Shown: piece by piece, positions 19,668-29,560 of the stretch
Numbering within the stretch: position 1 is the stretch's first letter
Layout of the letters: each line of letters begins with the position of its first letter
Source of the DNA: Saccharicrinis sp.
Lineage (GTDB): Bacteria > Bacteroidota > Bacteroidia > Bacteroidales > Marinilabiliaceae
Length of the DNA: 64,000 bases
Direction: 5' to 3'
NCBI GenBank assembly: GCA_024635585.1
Contig: JAGXIP010000242.1
Location: 1-64,000 of the forward strand
Notes under the pieces: generated by a model
Databases searched by the model: none
Told to the model about the DNA's origin: nothing
Seen by the model: the letters and a program-made list of their open reading frames with translations, nothing else
Made by a program: the position numbers and the translations under genes

Positions 19668-20552
19668 TTATTGTAATTTGTGTTTCGTTATTTTTTCTTT
19701 TTCTCTTTCAATAAATTCTTTTAATTTGTTTGTTTTTTTTCCTGTAATTACACTAAAATCGTCCGAAATTCTAGGTTCTTTTTGAAGCCTGGGTAGGAAA
19801 TGAAGTATGGTTATAACAAGTGCAAAACCATTGGATGCTCCTTCCTTTTTTTTCTTAAAGAAAAAACTAAGGGGGTTAATATTTTTAAAGCTAATGTTAA
19901 CTCCAGTTATTTGGCTCATAAGGTCTGTTACCTCCTGAAAGCTTCTATTCTCTGTACCGGTGATTTCGTAGGCTCTGTTTTGATATTTATCAAATGATTT
20001 TATCAGTATGGCTGTGACCTCGCCAATATTTTTAACGTCTATCCAGTTAAACTTGGCCTGACCCGCAGGGAGCGTAATGGATTGATTTTTTAATATTTCA
20101 GGAAGTAAGGTGGTTGTTAGGTTTTGCATAAAATAACTGGGGCGCACAAAAATGTACTTGAATCCCATTTGTACAATCAGGTGTTCAATTTTATGGTGAG
20201 GGATGACTTTACTTTTCTCAACCCCTTGTACAGATAGGAATATCACTTTCGTGATTCCATTTTTTTTGGCAGCTACCAAAAGAGGTTTGAAATATTTATC
20301 CACCTGCGAAATGTGCGGCGGACGAAGCAGAAAAAGCACGTCTATATTTTTAAATGCAGTGTTAAACGAACTCTCATCTTCAAAGTCAAAACCTGTGAAC
20401 GACAGGTTTCCATGGTTAGGCAATATCTTTTTAGCGTTTTCGATATTTCGTACAGCCGCAATAATTTCTGATTCATTGCAGGTTTCGCTTAGGTAATAAA
20501 TAACTTCTTCTCCTATATTTCCTGTTGCTCCTGAAATAAGTATCCTTTTCAT
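19668..20552 (-). CDS. NmrA-like / atypical SDR NAD(P)-binding protein
   Basis: MKRILISGATGNIGEEVIYYL Rossmann motif. Confidence 0.88.
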   Translation of the reverse strand: MKRILISGATGNIGEEVIYYLSETCNESEIIAAVRNIENAKKILPNHGNLSFTGFDFEDESSFNTAFKNIDVLFLLRPPHISQVDKYFKPLLVAAKKNGITKVIFLSVQGVEKSKVIPHHKIEHLIVQMGFKYIFVRPSYFMQNLTTTLLPEILKNQSITLPAGQAKFNWIDVKNIGEVTAILIKSFDKYQNRAYEITGTENRSFQEVTDLMSQITGVNISFKNINPLSFFFKKKKEGASNGFALVITILHFLPRLQKEPRISDDFSVITGKKTNKLKEFIEREKEKITKHKLQ

Positions 20553-20602
20553 TTTTTAAACTATCTAATTTGTGTTATTCATTTTTAAACTTGCTTCCTA
20601 AG

Positions 20603-22969
20603 CTATTCATCGCCTCTACCCACGCATACTATGTTTTTTTGCAATATGTTACCTTCTTCATCTATCAGCGTTATCTGATGCCCACCAATGGTGGGTTCTA
20701 TGGCCATTTGGTGTACAAAACTTGTTTCGCCCAGATACGCATTGTCGAGATGCCAAAAAATGGTGGACGAAGAATTACGATGGGCCACTTTTAAAACTAC
20801 TGCTTGCGTTTGTCCGTCGATACCCACCGGCAAATAGAGCTTGTTGGTGTTTTGAGGATATATAAACTCCATTACCTGCGCCTGCAATGGTGAACAATCC
20901 TTATGAATAGGCGGAAGTTTTTGGTACAGCGGATGGTTTTGGCGGTAATACCACTCCATCACCGGAGGCAACACAAACCATGGGGTATGTTGCATTTTAG
21001 CAATGGGATAGCAATCGGAATGCACCCTGAATCTGCCCGTCTCGTCTAAATGAATTAATTGATGATAAGGACAAATATCTGATTTTTGACCTTGAGCAGG
21101 AATGTACATTGAATCTACCGGGCAGTTAGGGCCAGCCTTGAAGCCTGAGGTAATGCAGACAGCAGTTTTTAGCATATCGTCGTAGGGAGGCTCAAACCAC
21201 GAAGTTCTGGGCAGATGCCGAAAGATATCGAATAGGATAGGGCCAGCCGTTGAACCGCCCACAATTCCCGGCCTGCCTTCTCCAGTTGCATTTCCTGCCC
21301 ATACGGCTACCACATATTCCGGCGTTATTCCTACGGCCCAAGCATCGCGATAGCCAAAGCTGGTTCCCGTTTTCCATGCTATTTTCCTGCTCGATAAAAA
21401 CATTTTCCAGCCTGCCTCTTCATCCGGGCGGTTAACATCCGTTAAAGCATCAAAGGTGTGATAGATGGCACCTGCTCCGTAAACAGGGTAAAATTTGGAA
21501 AGACTCCCCCTTGTTAGGTTCTCCTCACTAAATAAAATAGGCTTCTGAAATTCATTTGAATAATACTGGCTGTTATTTTTTCGATAGCTATTTAAGGTCC
21601 GTGCCATGGAAGCATAAGCTCCCGCAAGCTCAAATAAAGTGGCTTCCGCACCGCCCAAAATAAGGGAGAGACCGTAATAATCCGGGTCGCTTTTGACCGT
21701 TGTGAGGCCAGTTTTTTGTAGCACGTTGCAAAAGCGGCCAATGTCGAACTGCTCCAGCATTTTTACCGAGGGTACGTTCAGCGAACGGCTTAGTGCTTCA
21801 TTGGCTGGTACTGCTCCGGAGTAGGTACGGTTATAATTTTTTGGTGCAAAATTTTTGTAGTAGGTTGGTATATCAGCTACCAGTGAGGTGGGTAATAAAA
21901 TACCATCTTGCAAGCAGGCAGCATACAAAAAGGGTTTTAAAATGCTACCAGTACTCCTAGGTGCCTGAATAATATCCACATGGTTTTGATGGAATTGTTG
22001 TTTTATAGGCTGTGTGTTTCCGCAATAAGCCAATACTTTGCCACTTTTTACATCTACCACGATGGCAGCCACATTATGAATTTCGTTTAAACGCAATTTG
22101 CGATGGTGTATATCAATCGTGCGGTTAACCCTCTGCTGCAAAGTGTTTTCAATGCTGAGATGGTAAATCTCCCCTTCCTGCTTTTTTCGGCATAAATCCA
22201 AGAGATGAGGGGCGAGTTGTGGTAAGGGGTACGGATGGTCGGGAATGGCTTCATCTACCGAGAGGGAATAGGTTAATGAATCTATCTTGTTATTATCCAA
22301 GAGCTTTTTAAGCAGACGGTTGCGCTTTTTAAAAAGTAGCTCTCGGTTCTTTCCGGTGTGTATTAAGCCAGGTGCATTGGGTAATACAGCCAGCATAGCG
22401 CTCTCTGCCCATGAAAGTTGGTGTGGCGCACGTTGAAAATATCGCCATGATGCGGCTTCCAGCCCTACCACGTTACCGCCAAAAGGCGCATGGGTAGCAT
22501 AAAGCGATAATACTTCGGCTTTGGAGTGCGTTATTTCCAAACGTAAGGCCTGAACACTCTCCACGACTTTGTTCCAAATAGTCCGCCTGCGTTGGGTGGC
22601 TAAACGCACTACCTGCATGGTAACGGTACTGCCCCCACTCACTACCTCACCCCGTGATATATTTTGCCATAACGCCCTCACCATCGAAACAGGATTTACC
22701 CCTGGATGACGGTAAAAATAAGCATCCTCAAACTGAAGCAAGCTAATAGTAAATTTGGCGGGAACAGAGTCGCCTTCAGGAAAACGCCATTGACCGTCGG
22801 TGGCAATATGTGCCCCCAGTAAGTTGTTGCTGTAGTCGTAGATAACCGTTGAATAACCCACTTTAAAAAGAGGAAAAGAAACGGAAAACAAAAATAAAAG
22901 AGCGGTTAAGCCTAAAAAAACAAGTAGATAAGTTTTTTTGTTTGTAAGTTTTTTAAGTCCCCAGTTCAT
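20603..22969 (-). CDS. pbpC: penicillin-binding protein 1C
   Basis: Transglycosylase (FEDAYFYRHPGVNP, GGSTVTMQVVRL) and transpeptidase (STGSILKPFLYA, KTGTSFGYRDAWAVG) domains plus C-terminal BiPBP domain. Confidence 0.93.
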   Translation of the reverse strand: MNWGLKKLTNKKTYLLVFLGLTALLFLFSVSFPLFKVGYSTVIYDYSNNLLGAHIATDGQWRFPEGDSVPAKFTISLLQFEDAYFYRHPGVNPVSMVRALWQNISRGEVVSGGSTVTMQVVRLATQRRRTIWNKVVESVQALRLEITHSKAEVLSLYATHAPFGGNVVGLEAASWRYFQRAPHQLSWAESAMLAVLPNAPGLIHTGKNRELLFKKRNRLLKKLLDNNKIDSLTYSLSVDEAIPDHPYPLPQLAPHLLDLCRKKQEGEIYHLSIENTLQQRVNRTIDIHHRKLRLNEIHNVAAIVVDVKSGKVLAYCGNTQPIKQQFHQNHVDIIQAPRSTGSILKPFLYAACLQDGILLPTSLVADIPTYYKNFAPKNYNRTYSGAVPANEALSRSLNVPSVKMLEQFDIGRFCNVLQKTGLTTVKSDPDYYGLSLILGGAEATLFELAGAYASMARTLNSYRKNNSQYYSNEFQKPILFSEENLTRGSLSKFYPVYGAGAIYHTFDALTDVNRPDEEAGWKMFLSSRKIAWKTGTSFGYRDAWAVGITPEYVVAVWAGNATGEGRPGIVGGSTAGPILFDIFRHLPRTSWFEPPYDDMLKTAVCITSGFKAGPNCPVDSMYIPAQGQKSDICPYHQLIHLDETGRFRVHSDCYPIAKMQHTPWFVLPPVMEWYYRQNHPLYQKLPPIHKDCSPLQAQVMEFIYPQNTNKLYLPVGIDGQTQAVVLKVAHRNSSSTIFWHLDNAYLGETSFVHQMAIEPTIGGHQITLIDEEGNILQKNIVCVGRGDE

Positions 22970-23047
22970 TTATATGACGGCATTTTTTTCAAAAATAAGA
23001 ATTAATTAACGATGTAAAGTCAAATATCATTATATTCGAAATCAAAA

Positions 23048-23425
23048 ATGAAATTTTTAGGCAACTTGATTTGGCTCCTATTCGGTGGTTTTATGATTGC
23101 ACTCGAATATTTTGTGGCGAGCATACTATTAATGATAACCATTATTGGGATACCTTTTGGGGTACAAACCCTAAAATTGGCTAGCTTGGCTCTATGGCCT
23201 TTTGGTAGAGAGGCAGTTCCGGGATACCGCGCATCGGGTTGTTTATATACCCTTATGAATATAATTTGGATTTTGATGGCTGGTGTTTGGATTGCCCTGT
23301 CGCATTTATTTTGGGGAATTGTCCTATGCCTCACAATTGTTGGAATACCCTTTGGGATGCAACATTTTAAAATGGCATCCGTAGCATTAACACCTTTTGG
23401 ACGGGATGTGAGATTTAGGTATTGA
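23048..23425 (+). CDS. YccF domain inner-membrane protein
   Basis: Two repeated TM halves with IIGIPFGVQTLKLA / IVGIPFGMQHFKMA and LxPFGR motifs. Confidence 0.85.
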   Translation: MKFLGNLIWLLFGGFMIALEYFVASILLMITIIGIPFGVQTLKLASLALWPFGREAVPGYRASGCLYTLMNIIWILMAGVWIALSHLFWGIVLCLTIVGIPFGMQHFKMASVALTPFGRDVRFRY

Positions 23426-23492
23426 AAATATATAAAAGTGTCCGCAGCTATTTTTTAATAAAAACTATCTGTAAAGCTTTAATTAATAGTAA

Positions 23493-23993
23493 ATGAAATA
23501 TTGGCCACTTAGAAAATATAGTATAGAGATTCCTTATGGATCTTCTCGATTTAAGGAAATGATTACTATTGAACTTTCGAATAATAGAAAAAACGAGAAA
23601 AGTTTTTTTAAGACTAGTAAAACAACTTTTAAAGGTCAAGTGGGGAATGGAAATTTTGAATTATATAGACGTGGATTTGGTAATGTAACAATGATACCAA
23701 ATGTTAAGGGTCATATCATAGATGCTTTAGATGATAAATCTTCAATAATAGAGCTGAGAATAAATTATAATACAATTACTAAAGTATTTCTTGCATTGTG
23801 GTTTAGTCTTGTTACGATCGTTTTTTTACTTTCCCTCATTAATGCTTTATTATACTGGAGATTTAATATCGGAATACCTGTTTCCATAGGGATGTTTTTA
23901 ATTGCATATGGAATGGTTATGTTAATATTCTCGGAAGAAGTAAAAACAATTAAAAGATTCTTCTATTCGAAATGGTATATTAGAATTAATTAA
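23493..23993 (+). CDS. hypothetical membrane protein
   Basis: 166-aa ORF with two C-terminal TM segments. Confidence 0.6.
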   Translation: MKYWPLRKYSIEIPYGSSRFKEMITIELSNNRKNEKSFFKTSKTTFKGQVGNGNFELYRRGFGNVTMIPNVKGHIIDALDDKSSIIELRINYNTITKVFLALWFSLVTIVFLLSLINALLYWRFNIGIPVSIGMFLIAYGMVMLIFSEEVKTIKRFFYSKWYIRIN

Positions 23994-24131
23994 AAAATGG
24001 TTGCTATATTCTGAAAAATAATCATTACGTGAGGATCGATTATTATTGCTATGTTTCCCTCTCTGCGCCGGACAGCTTGTCAGTCACAAACGGGACATTG
24101 AATACCTATAAATGCAAAAAAAATAAATGAA

Positions 24132-24572
24132 ATGAAAAACTTTATGAATAAGCTATTTAAAGCCCTGGGCGTATTTATTTTACGTTATGGATTGGGATTG
24201 GTAATAATTTGGTTGGGTTTTTTAAAGTTTAAAAACTCTGAAGCCGATTATACCTATCAACTTATTTCGGGCGGTTATCTGTCTTGGGTGCTGCAGTATT
24301 TAACACCTTATGCCCTAAACCAAATTGTGGCCTATCTGCAAATAGTAATTGGTGTGCTCATCATGCTCAAGCCTATTTCCCGTTCCCTTTCGTTTTGGGG
24401 CGGTTTGGCAGCGGTCATCATGCTGTTGTTTAGTGTTTCTATGCTTTTTACCAGTAATGTGGTTTGGCAAACAGGTTATGGTTTTCCCGAACTCTCTAAA
24501 GTTGGACAAACTATTTTAAAAGATTTTGTTTTGTTCGGTGCAGCAGCCTGGTGCGTGGGCGATAGCATTTAA
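24132..24572 (+). CDS. DUF417/YkgB-like membrane protein
   Basis: LRYGLGLVIIWLGFLKFKNSEADYTYQLISGG and hydrophobic profile. Confidence 0.65.
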   Translation: MKNFMNKLFKALGVFILRYGLGLVIIWLGFLKFKNSEADYTYQLISGGYLSWVLQYLTPYALNQIVAYLQIVIGVLIMLKPISRSLSFWGGLAAVIMLLFSVSMLFTSNVVWQTGYGFPELSKVGQTILKDFVLFGAAAWCVGDSI

Positions 24573-24718
24573 CGATACTATAAAATTTTAAACTATCAGG
24601 ATTAAGAGTTACTAAATGTCTATATGCAAAAATTTTAATATTTCCTGCTTAGTCGGAACAAGTTGTACTAATAGTCTATTTATCTATTATCTAACAGTCT
24701 AATATCTATTTTAAAAGA

Positions 24719-24830
24719 ATGAAACGAGCCATGAGAGTCTCCTCACACAAAGGGGGAATGATTGTAATGGCGAGTTCCCCGCCTACCGGCTGGCAGGCAT
24801 GTGGCAAAAAAAATAAATTATAAACACATG
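24719..24830 (+). repeat. start-codon-associated leader repeat, copy B1
   Basis: ATGAAACGAGCCATGAGAGTCTCCTCACACAAAGGGGGAATGATTGTAATGGCGAGTTCC[palindrome]ATGTGGCAAAAAAAATAAATTATAAACACATG, joined to B2. Confidence 0.9.
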
Positions 24831-24920
24831 AAACGAGCCATGAGAAAAATTTCTCACAAAGGGGAATGATTATTTTCTGGCGAGTTCCATATGGCAATTG
24901 AAAGAAAATATAAACATATG
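24828..24920 (+). repeat. start-codon-associated leader repeat, copy B2
   Basis: ATGAAACGAGCCATGAGAAAAATTTCTCACAAAGGGGAATGATTATTTTCTGGCGAGTTCCATATGGCAATTGAAAGAAAATATAAACATATG; ends on the ATG of the LOG gene. Confidence 0.9.
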
Positions 24921-25496
24921 AAAAGAGCTTGTATATTTTGTGCTTCGAGCACGCAAACCGACAGCGTGTATAGAGATGCTGCAGCTGAGTTAGGTGAGGT
25001 GTTGGTAAACCATGGTTGGGGTATCAACTATGGAGGAGGAGCCGTGGGTTTAATGGGTGCTATTGCCGACAGGATGTTAGCTCGTGGAGGAGATGTGAAG
25101 GGGATTATACCCCGTTTTATGGTAGAGGTAGAGTGGGAGCATAAAGGCGTTAGTAATATGGTGCATGTGGATACTATGGCACAGCGTAAGACACTTTTGA
25201 TTAAAGATGTGGATGCGGTGATAGCCATGCCCGGGAGCATTGGCACAATGGAAGAGCTGTTTGAAGTACTATCCAACAAAAAGCTGGGTTTATTTGATAA
25301 GCCGGTAATTTTGCTGAATACCAAAGGTTTTTTCGATCCACTAATTCTGATGCTCAATAAAATGATAGATGAGCATTTTATGCGACCTCAGCATGGCGAA
25401 CTTTGGGTTTCGGTTGAACATCCCGAAAATGTTATCCCAGCCATTGAAGCTTCAAAGACATGGAACAATAATCCTTTAAAGTTGGCGGTAATGTAA
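24918..25496 (+). CDS. LOG family protein (TIGR00730-type phosphoribohydrolase)
   Basis: NYGGGAVGLMGAIAD, PGSIGTMEELFEVLSNKKLG. Confidence 0.92.
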   Translation: MKRACIFCASSTQTDSVYRDAAAELGEVLVNHGWGINYGGGAVGLMGAIADRMLARGGDVKGIIPRFMVEVEWEHKGVSNMVHVDTMAQRKTLLIKDVDAVIAMPGSIGTMEELFEVLSNKKLGLFDKPVILLNTKGFFDPLILMLNKMIDEHFMRPQHGELWVSVEHPENVIPAIEASKTWNNNPLKLAVM

Positions 25497-25556
25497 CCTT
25501 ATGTGGCTTAAACCAAACTAATTATTATTTTTGCACTAAAGCACAAAAGGGATTCA

Positions 25557-26711
25557 ATGGATCGAACAAGAATAAGCGAGCTAATACAGAGCCAGGACAC
25601 GATAAAGATTAATCAACAAAACATCTTGTTGCAGGTGCCTAAAGTGGAGAGGTTTCAATTGGAAGCTCCAAAGTCCATTATGGCCATTCCGGATGTGCCC
25701 GAGCGTTTTCAAAAACCAATAGTACGTGTTAAAGCTCCTGAAAAGCTTTTTGTTCCATCATCCGAAGATTCCCTTCAATTTAATTTAAAAACAAGTACTA
25801 CTCAGGAACAAAGTATTATTAAGAATACCTTGGTGCGTGATTTTCTGCAAACTGTTCCCGACAGCGCACAAAGCTTTATACAAGATTCAGTATTAGTGGC
25901 CATGCCAGAGGGTATGGCAGACTCCTCGTTTGTTGCGGGTAAAGCAGATACCTTATACATAATGGGTGATTTGCCTATCCACGAAGAGGTGAATCCTTTA
26001 GACAGTTCGCAACAAAGTATTTTACAGTTGGAGAATGAACTGCCGATAAAGGATGCAGAGTACTCTAAAGATATTTTAACGGTTTTATTGCTATTGTCGC
26101 TTGCTGTTACGGGTATAATCCGACTGACTAATTTTAAGTATTTGCAAGAGATATTTTCATCCGCTATTTCTGGCCAAAAAGCCCGAAACATGATAAAAAC
26201 AGATAGTGTTAGAAACCGGAATGCCAGTTTTGTATTAAATGCTTTGTTTCTGTTCAATACATCTCTTTTTATTTATGAGTATATCCATTTTAAAAATATG
26301 TATACCGCTTTAAATGATAGCATGTTTTTAATACCGGTTATAATGGCTTTTCTGCTTGTGTTTGTTGCAATTAAGCTATTGTTATACCGTTTTGTGAGTT
26401 TTGTTTTTGAGTGTGAGCAAGAGACCAGAGAATATATGTTTTACAGCACGCTTACAAATAAAATATTTGGCTTGTGTATTTTACCTGTTATCTTGTTTGT
26501 ACCTTATGTTGAGGAGAGTGCGCATACACTTCTTTTTAATACGGGGTTGGGAATCTTCATTTTAATTTACATAATACAGTTATTTCGTGGATTTTCAATT
26601 ATTTTGAGAGATGTGTCTTCATTGTTTTACTTGTTTTTGTATCTTTGTGCGCTAGAAATTTTGCCTTTTGTAATTGTATATAGCGCAATTGTTCATTTAC
26701 ACTGGGCATAA
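25557..26711 (+). CDS. DUF4271-like membrane protein
   Basis: Long N-terminal segment then multiple TM helices; position just upstream of hemD is typical of Bacteroidetes. Confidence 0.7.
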   Translation: MDRTRISELIQSQDTIKINQQNILLQVPKVERFQLEAPKSIMAIPDVPERFQKPIVRVKAPEKLFVPSSEDSLQFNLKTSTTQEQSIIKNTLVRDFLQTVPDSAQSFIQDSVLVAMPEGMADSSFVAGKADTLYIMGDLPIHEEVNPLDSSQQSILQLENELPIKDAEYSKDILTVLLLLSLAVTGIIRLTNFKYLQEIFSSAISGQKARNMIKTDSVRNRNASFVLNALFLFNTSLFIYEYIHFKNMYTALNDSMFLIPVIMAFLLVFVAIKLLLYRFVSFVFECEQETREYMFYSTLTNKIFGLCILPVILFVPYVEESAHTLLFNTGLGIFILIYIIQLFRGFSIILRDVSSLFYLFLYLCALEILPFVIVYSAIVHLHWA

Positions 26712-26732
26712 AGTTAACTAATAACCTACGTC

Positions 26733-27485
26733 TTGAAAATTAAACGAATATTGGTTTCTCAGCCAAAACCTGCAACAGAAAAATCTCCGTATTTTGAATT
26801 AGCAGATAAAAACAATGTTAAAATTGATTTTCGTCCGTTTATTCAAGTAGAGAGCATTCCTACTAAAGAATTTCGCACACAAAAAATTAACTTACTCGAC
26901 TACACTGCGGTAGTATTTACCAGCAGAACTGCAATAGATAATTATTTTAGGGTGGCCGAAGAATTAAGAGTTGTTGTGCCCGACTCGATGAAGTATTTTT
27001 GTATTTCGGAAGCTACAGCTTATTATTTGCAAAAATATATTGTTTATCGAAAAAGAAAAATCTTCCATTCAACCGGAAAGTTTAGTGATTTGGTTGATGT
27101 AGTAAAAAAGCATAAAGACGAAAATTATTTGGTACCTCTTTCTGATATTCACAAGCAGGAGATACCCGACTTACTGGATAAAAACAAGATTAATTATACA
27201 AAAGCGATTCTGTACAGAACCGTAAGCAGTGACTTAAGCGACCTAGAAGCTTTTGATTACGATATATCGGTGTTTTTTAGCCCCTCGGGCATAGCTAGTT
27301 TGTTACAAAATTTTCCTGGATGGGATCAGAAAGAAACTATAATAGCATCCTTTGGACCGGCCACGGCTAAAGCAGTAACGGAGGCGGGTTACCGCCTCGA
27401 TATTCAGGCTCCAATGCCCCAAGCCCCTTCTATGACTATGGCACTGGAGCTTTTTATTAAAAAGCACAATAAAAATAACAAGTAG
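26733..27485 (+). CDS. hemD: uroporphyrinogen-III synthase
   Basis: HemD-like fold: VVFTSRTAIDNYF, DISVFFSPSGIASLL, IASFGPATAKAVTEAGYRLDIQA. Confidence 0.8.
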   Translation: MKIKRILVSQPKPATEKSPYFELADKNNVKIDFRPFIQVESIPTKEFRTQKINLLDYTAVVFTSRTAIDNYFRVAEELRVVVPDSMKYFCISEATAYYLQKYIVYRKRKIFHSTGKFSDLVDVVKKHKDENYLVPLSDIHKQEIPDLLDKNKINYTKAILYRTVSSDLSDLEAFDYDISVFFSPSGIASLLQNFPGWDQKETIIASFGPATAKAVTEAGYRLDIQAPMPQAPSMTMALELFIKKHNKNNK

Positions 27486-27505
27486 ATTATCAAAATGAAA
27501 AATAG

Positions 27506-27535
27506 AAAAAGGGCATTTTACAATGCCCTTTTTTT
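27506..27535 (+). terminator. intrinsic terminator after hemD
   Basis: AAAAAGGGCATT-TTAC-AATGCCCTTTTTTT. Confidence 0.85.
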
Positions 27536-27552
27536 CGCCATACAAACAGCAC

Positions 27553-27972
27553 ATGATGCCCCACGAATCATTTACTTTTCCTAAAAATGAAAGATTGTGC
27601 AGCCATACGGTAATAGAACTGTTATTTGCCGAAGGGGCTTCTTTCGTGTGCTATCCGTTCCGGGTTATTTACTTACCTACCCAATTACCACAGGATGTGC
27701 AGGTACAAGTAATGTTTAGCATTTCGAAAAAGAGATTTAAACGAGCCATGCATCGTAATTTGTTGAAACGCAAATGTAGAGAGGCATACCGCTTAAATCG
27801 GAAAGAATTTATGGAAGTGCAGCGCCAAAGTGATCAACAAATTGCATTTGCCATGGTTTATATTTCAAGTGAACAGTTATCCTATTCAAAAATATGCAAG
27901 GGCATGATAAAATCCTTGAGTAAATTGAACCAGCAACTACAACATACCAAAGGCAATGATACTATTGAGTAA
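27553..27972 (+). CDS. rnpA: ribonuclease P protein component
   Basis: [26 protein letters not shown] signature. ORF start 27523 lies inside the terminator hairpin, so ATG 27553/27556 is preferred. Confidence 0.88.
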   Translation: MMPHESFTFPKNERLCSHTVIELLFAEGASFVCYPFRVIYLPTQLPQDVQVQVMFSISKKRFKRAMHRNLLKRKCREAYRLNRKEFMEVQRQSDQQIAFAMVYISSEQLSYSKICKGMIKSLSKLNQQLQHTKGNDTIE

Positions 27973-28207
27973 GTACTTCGGATATTTAAAGGCTGCAATT
28001 GTTTTTATTTTAATTCTGCCAATAAAATTCTATCAATATGCCCTATCGCCTATGTTGGGTTCATCGTGTCGATATACGCCCACATGCTCCACTTATAGCA
28101 TACAGGCACTTAAAAAACACGGCCCACTAAAAGGAAGTTATCTGGCTATAAAAAGGATACTGAGCTGTAATCCTTGGGGAGGCCATGGGCACGATCCGGT
28201 TCCGTAG
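27956..28207 (+). CDS. yidD: membrane protein insertion efficiency factor
   Basis: [59 protein letters not shown]. Confidence 0.95.
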   Translation: MILLSKYFGYLKAAIVFILILPIKFYQYALSPMLGSSCRYTPTCSTYSIQALKKHGPLKGSYLAIKRILSCNPWGGHGHDPVP

Positions 28208-28363
28208 GTAGAATTATTAAATAGGATCGATCTTTTGTGTAAATACCATCTTTATTAAATCATCATGACCTTTAAACTCATGCTTACTTTTTTCATATTT
28301 TCAACAAAATAGGCTTAGTTAAAGTTAAAAAGCTTATTTTCGTAGGTTAAACAATACATTAAA

Positions 28364-28705
28364 ATGGATTCGACAAGACAAAGCAAAATATCGAGATTGC
28401 TGCTACGCGAACTTAGCGAAATGCTAATGCGCGAAGCAAAACATTGGACTTTAGGTACAATGGTTTCAGTTTCTAAAGTACGTATATCGCCAGATCTAGC
28501 GCTGGCTAAAGTATATATCAGTATATTTCCTTCCGATAAAAAAGAAGAGGTGTATAAAGAAATTAACGACAATCTATCCGGAATGCGCCGTTTCCTTGGC
28601 TTGCGCATTGGTAAACAGATGCGAATAGTACCTAATCTACAATTTTTCATTGACGACTCGTTGGATTATATCGATAACATCGACCGCCTTTTAAAAGACT
28701 CCTAA
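28364..28705 (+). CDS. rbfA: 30S ribosome-binding factor
   Basis: VSVSKVRISPDLALAKVYISIFPS...LRIGKQMRIVPNLQFFIDDSLDYIDNIDRLL. Confidence 0.9.
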   Translation: MDSTRQSKISRLLLRELSEMLMREAKHWTLGTMVSVSKVRISPDLALAKVYISIFPSDKKEEVYKEINDNLSGMRRFLGLRIGKQMRIVPNLQFFIDDSLDYIDNIDRLLKDS

Positions 28706-29532
28706 TGCAATACGATCCTATTAAAAAAAGTTTGGGCAAGGTGTTCAATGTCTCACCTTGGTCGCGTATTTTGTTCTATAAATTATTGGACTTGCTGTTG
28801 CTGCGATCGTGGCATATTCGGAAGGAAATCAAAGCCTGGAGCAAAAAAGTGAGTGGCGACATAAAAATATTGGACGCAGGTTCGGGTTTCGGACAGTATG
28901 TGTATTATCTCTCTTCGAAAAATAAAACCTGGGATATTACAGGCCTCGATGTTAAAACAGAGCAGATAGCGGATTGCAATTCCTTTTTTGCGAAGATAAA
29001 CCGCAGCGACCGTGTTAGGTTTGCTTATGCTGATTTAACTAAATTTGACCAAGAAGAAATGTACGACTTGGTTGTTTCAGTGGATGTGATGGAGCATATA
29101 GAAGATGACGAAGGTGTTTTTAGGAATGTTTACAAAGCCATGAACCTCGGCGGTATGATGCTTATTTCTACCCCCAGCGATCAGGGAGGTTCAGATGCCC
29201 ATCATCATGAACATGAACACCAGGATGGTGTAACAGGATTTATCGACGAGCATGTGCGTGATGGATATAATATGCAGGAGATTATCCAAAAGCTTAAAAA
29301 AGCTGGTTTTAAAGATGTGGACGCCCGATATTCCTATGGCTGTCCCGGAAGTATATCCTGGAAATTGTCTATGAAATATCCCATCACTATGCTCAATGTA
29401 TCCAAAGTATTTTTTATACTACTGCCATTTTATTATTTGCTTACTTTCCCTATTTCTATGGTTTTAAATATTTGGGATGTACGGGGGCATCATAAAAAAG
29501 GTACGGGGTTGATAGTGAAGGCGTTTAAGTAA
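28705..29532 (+). CDS. class I SAM-dependent methyltransferase
   Basis: IKILDAGSGFGQYVYYLSSK, DLVVSVDVMEHIEDDEGVFRNVYKAMNLGG. Confidence 0.88.
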   Translation: MQYDPIKKSLGKVFNVSPWSRILFYKLLDLLLLRSWHIRKEIKAWSKKVSGDIKILDAGSGFGQYVYYLSSKNKTWDITGLDVKTEQIADCNSFFAKINRSDRVRFAYADLTKFDQEEMYDLVVSVDVMEHIEDDEGVFRNVYKAMNLGGMMLISTPSDQGGSDAHHHEHEHQDGVTGFIDEHVRDGYNMQEIIQKLKKAGFKDVDARYSYGCPGSISWKLSMKYPITMLNVSKVFFILLPFYYLLTFPISMVLNIWDVRGHHKKGTGLIVKAFK

Positions 29533-29560
29533 TTCTTTCTAAACTAAAGACTAAAAAAAG

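Noticed and set aside
27523-27552. Upstream start of the rnpA ORF at 27523
   Set aside because: This ATG lies within the 3' arm of the hemD terminator hairpin; ATG 27553/27556 is more plausible.
27740-27760. AAACGAGCCATG match to the leader-element start
   Set aside because: Lies inside rnpA and encodes the conserved FKRAMHRN motif; no other part of the element is present.
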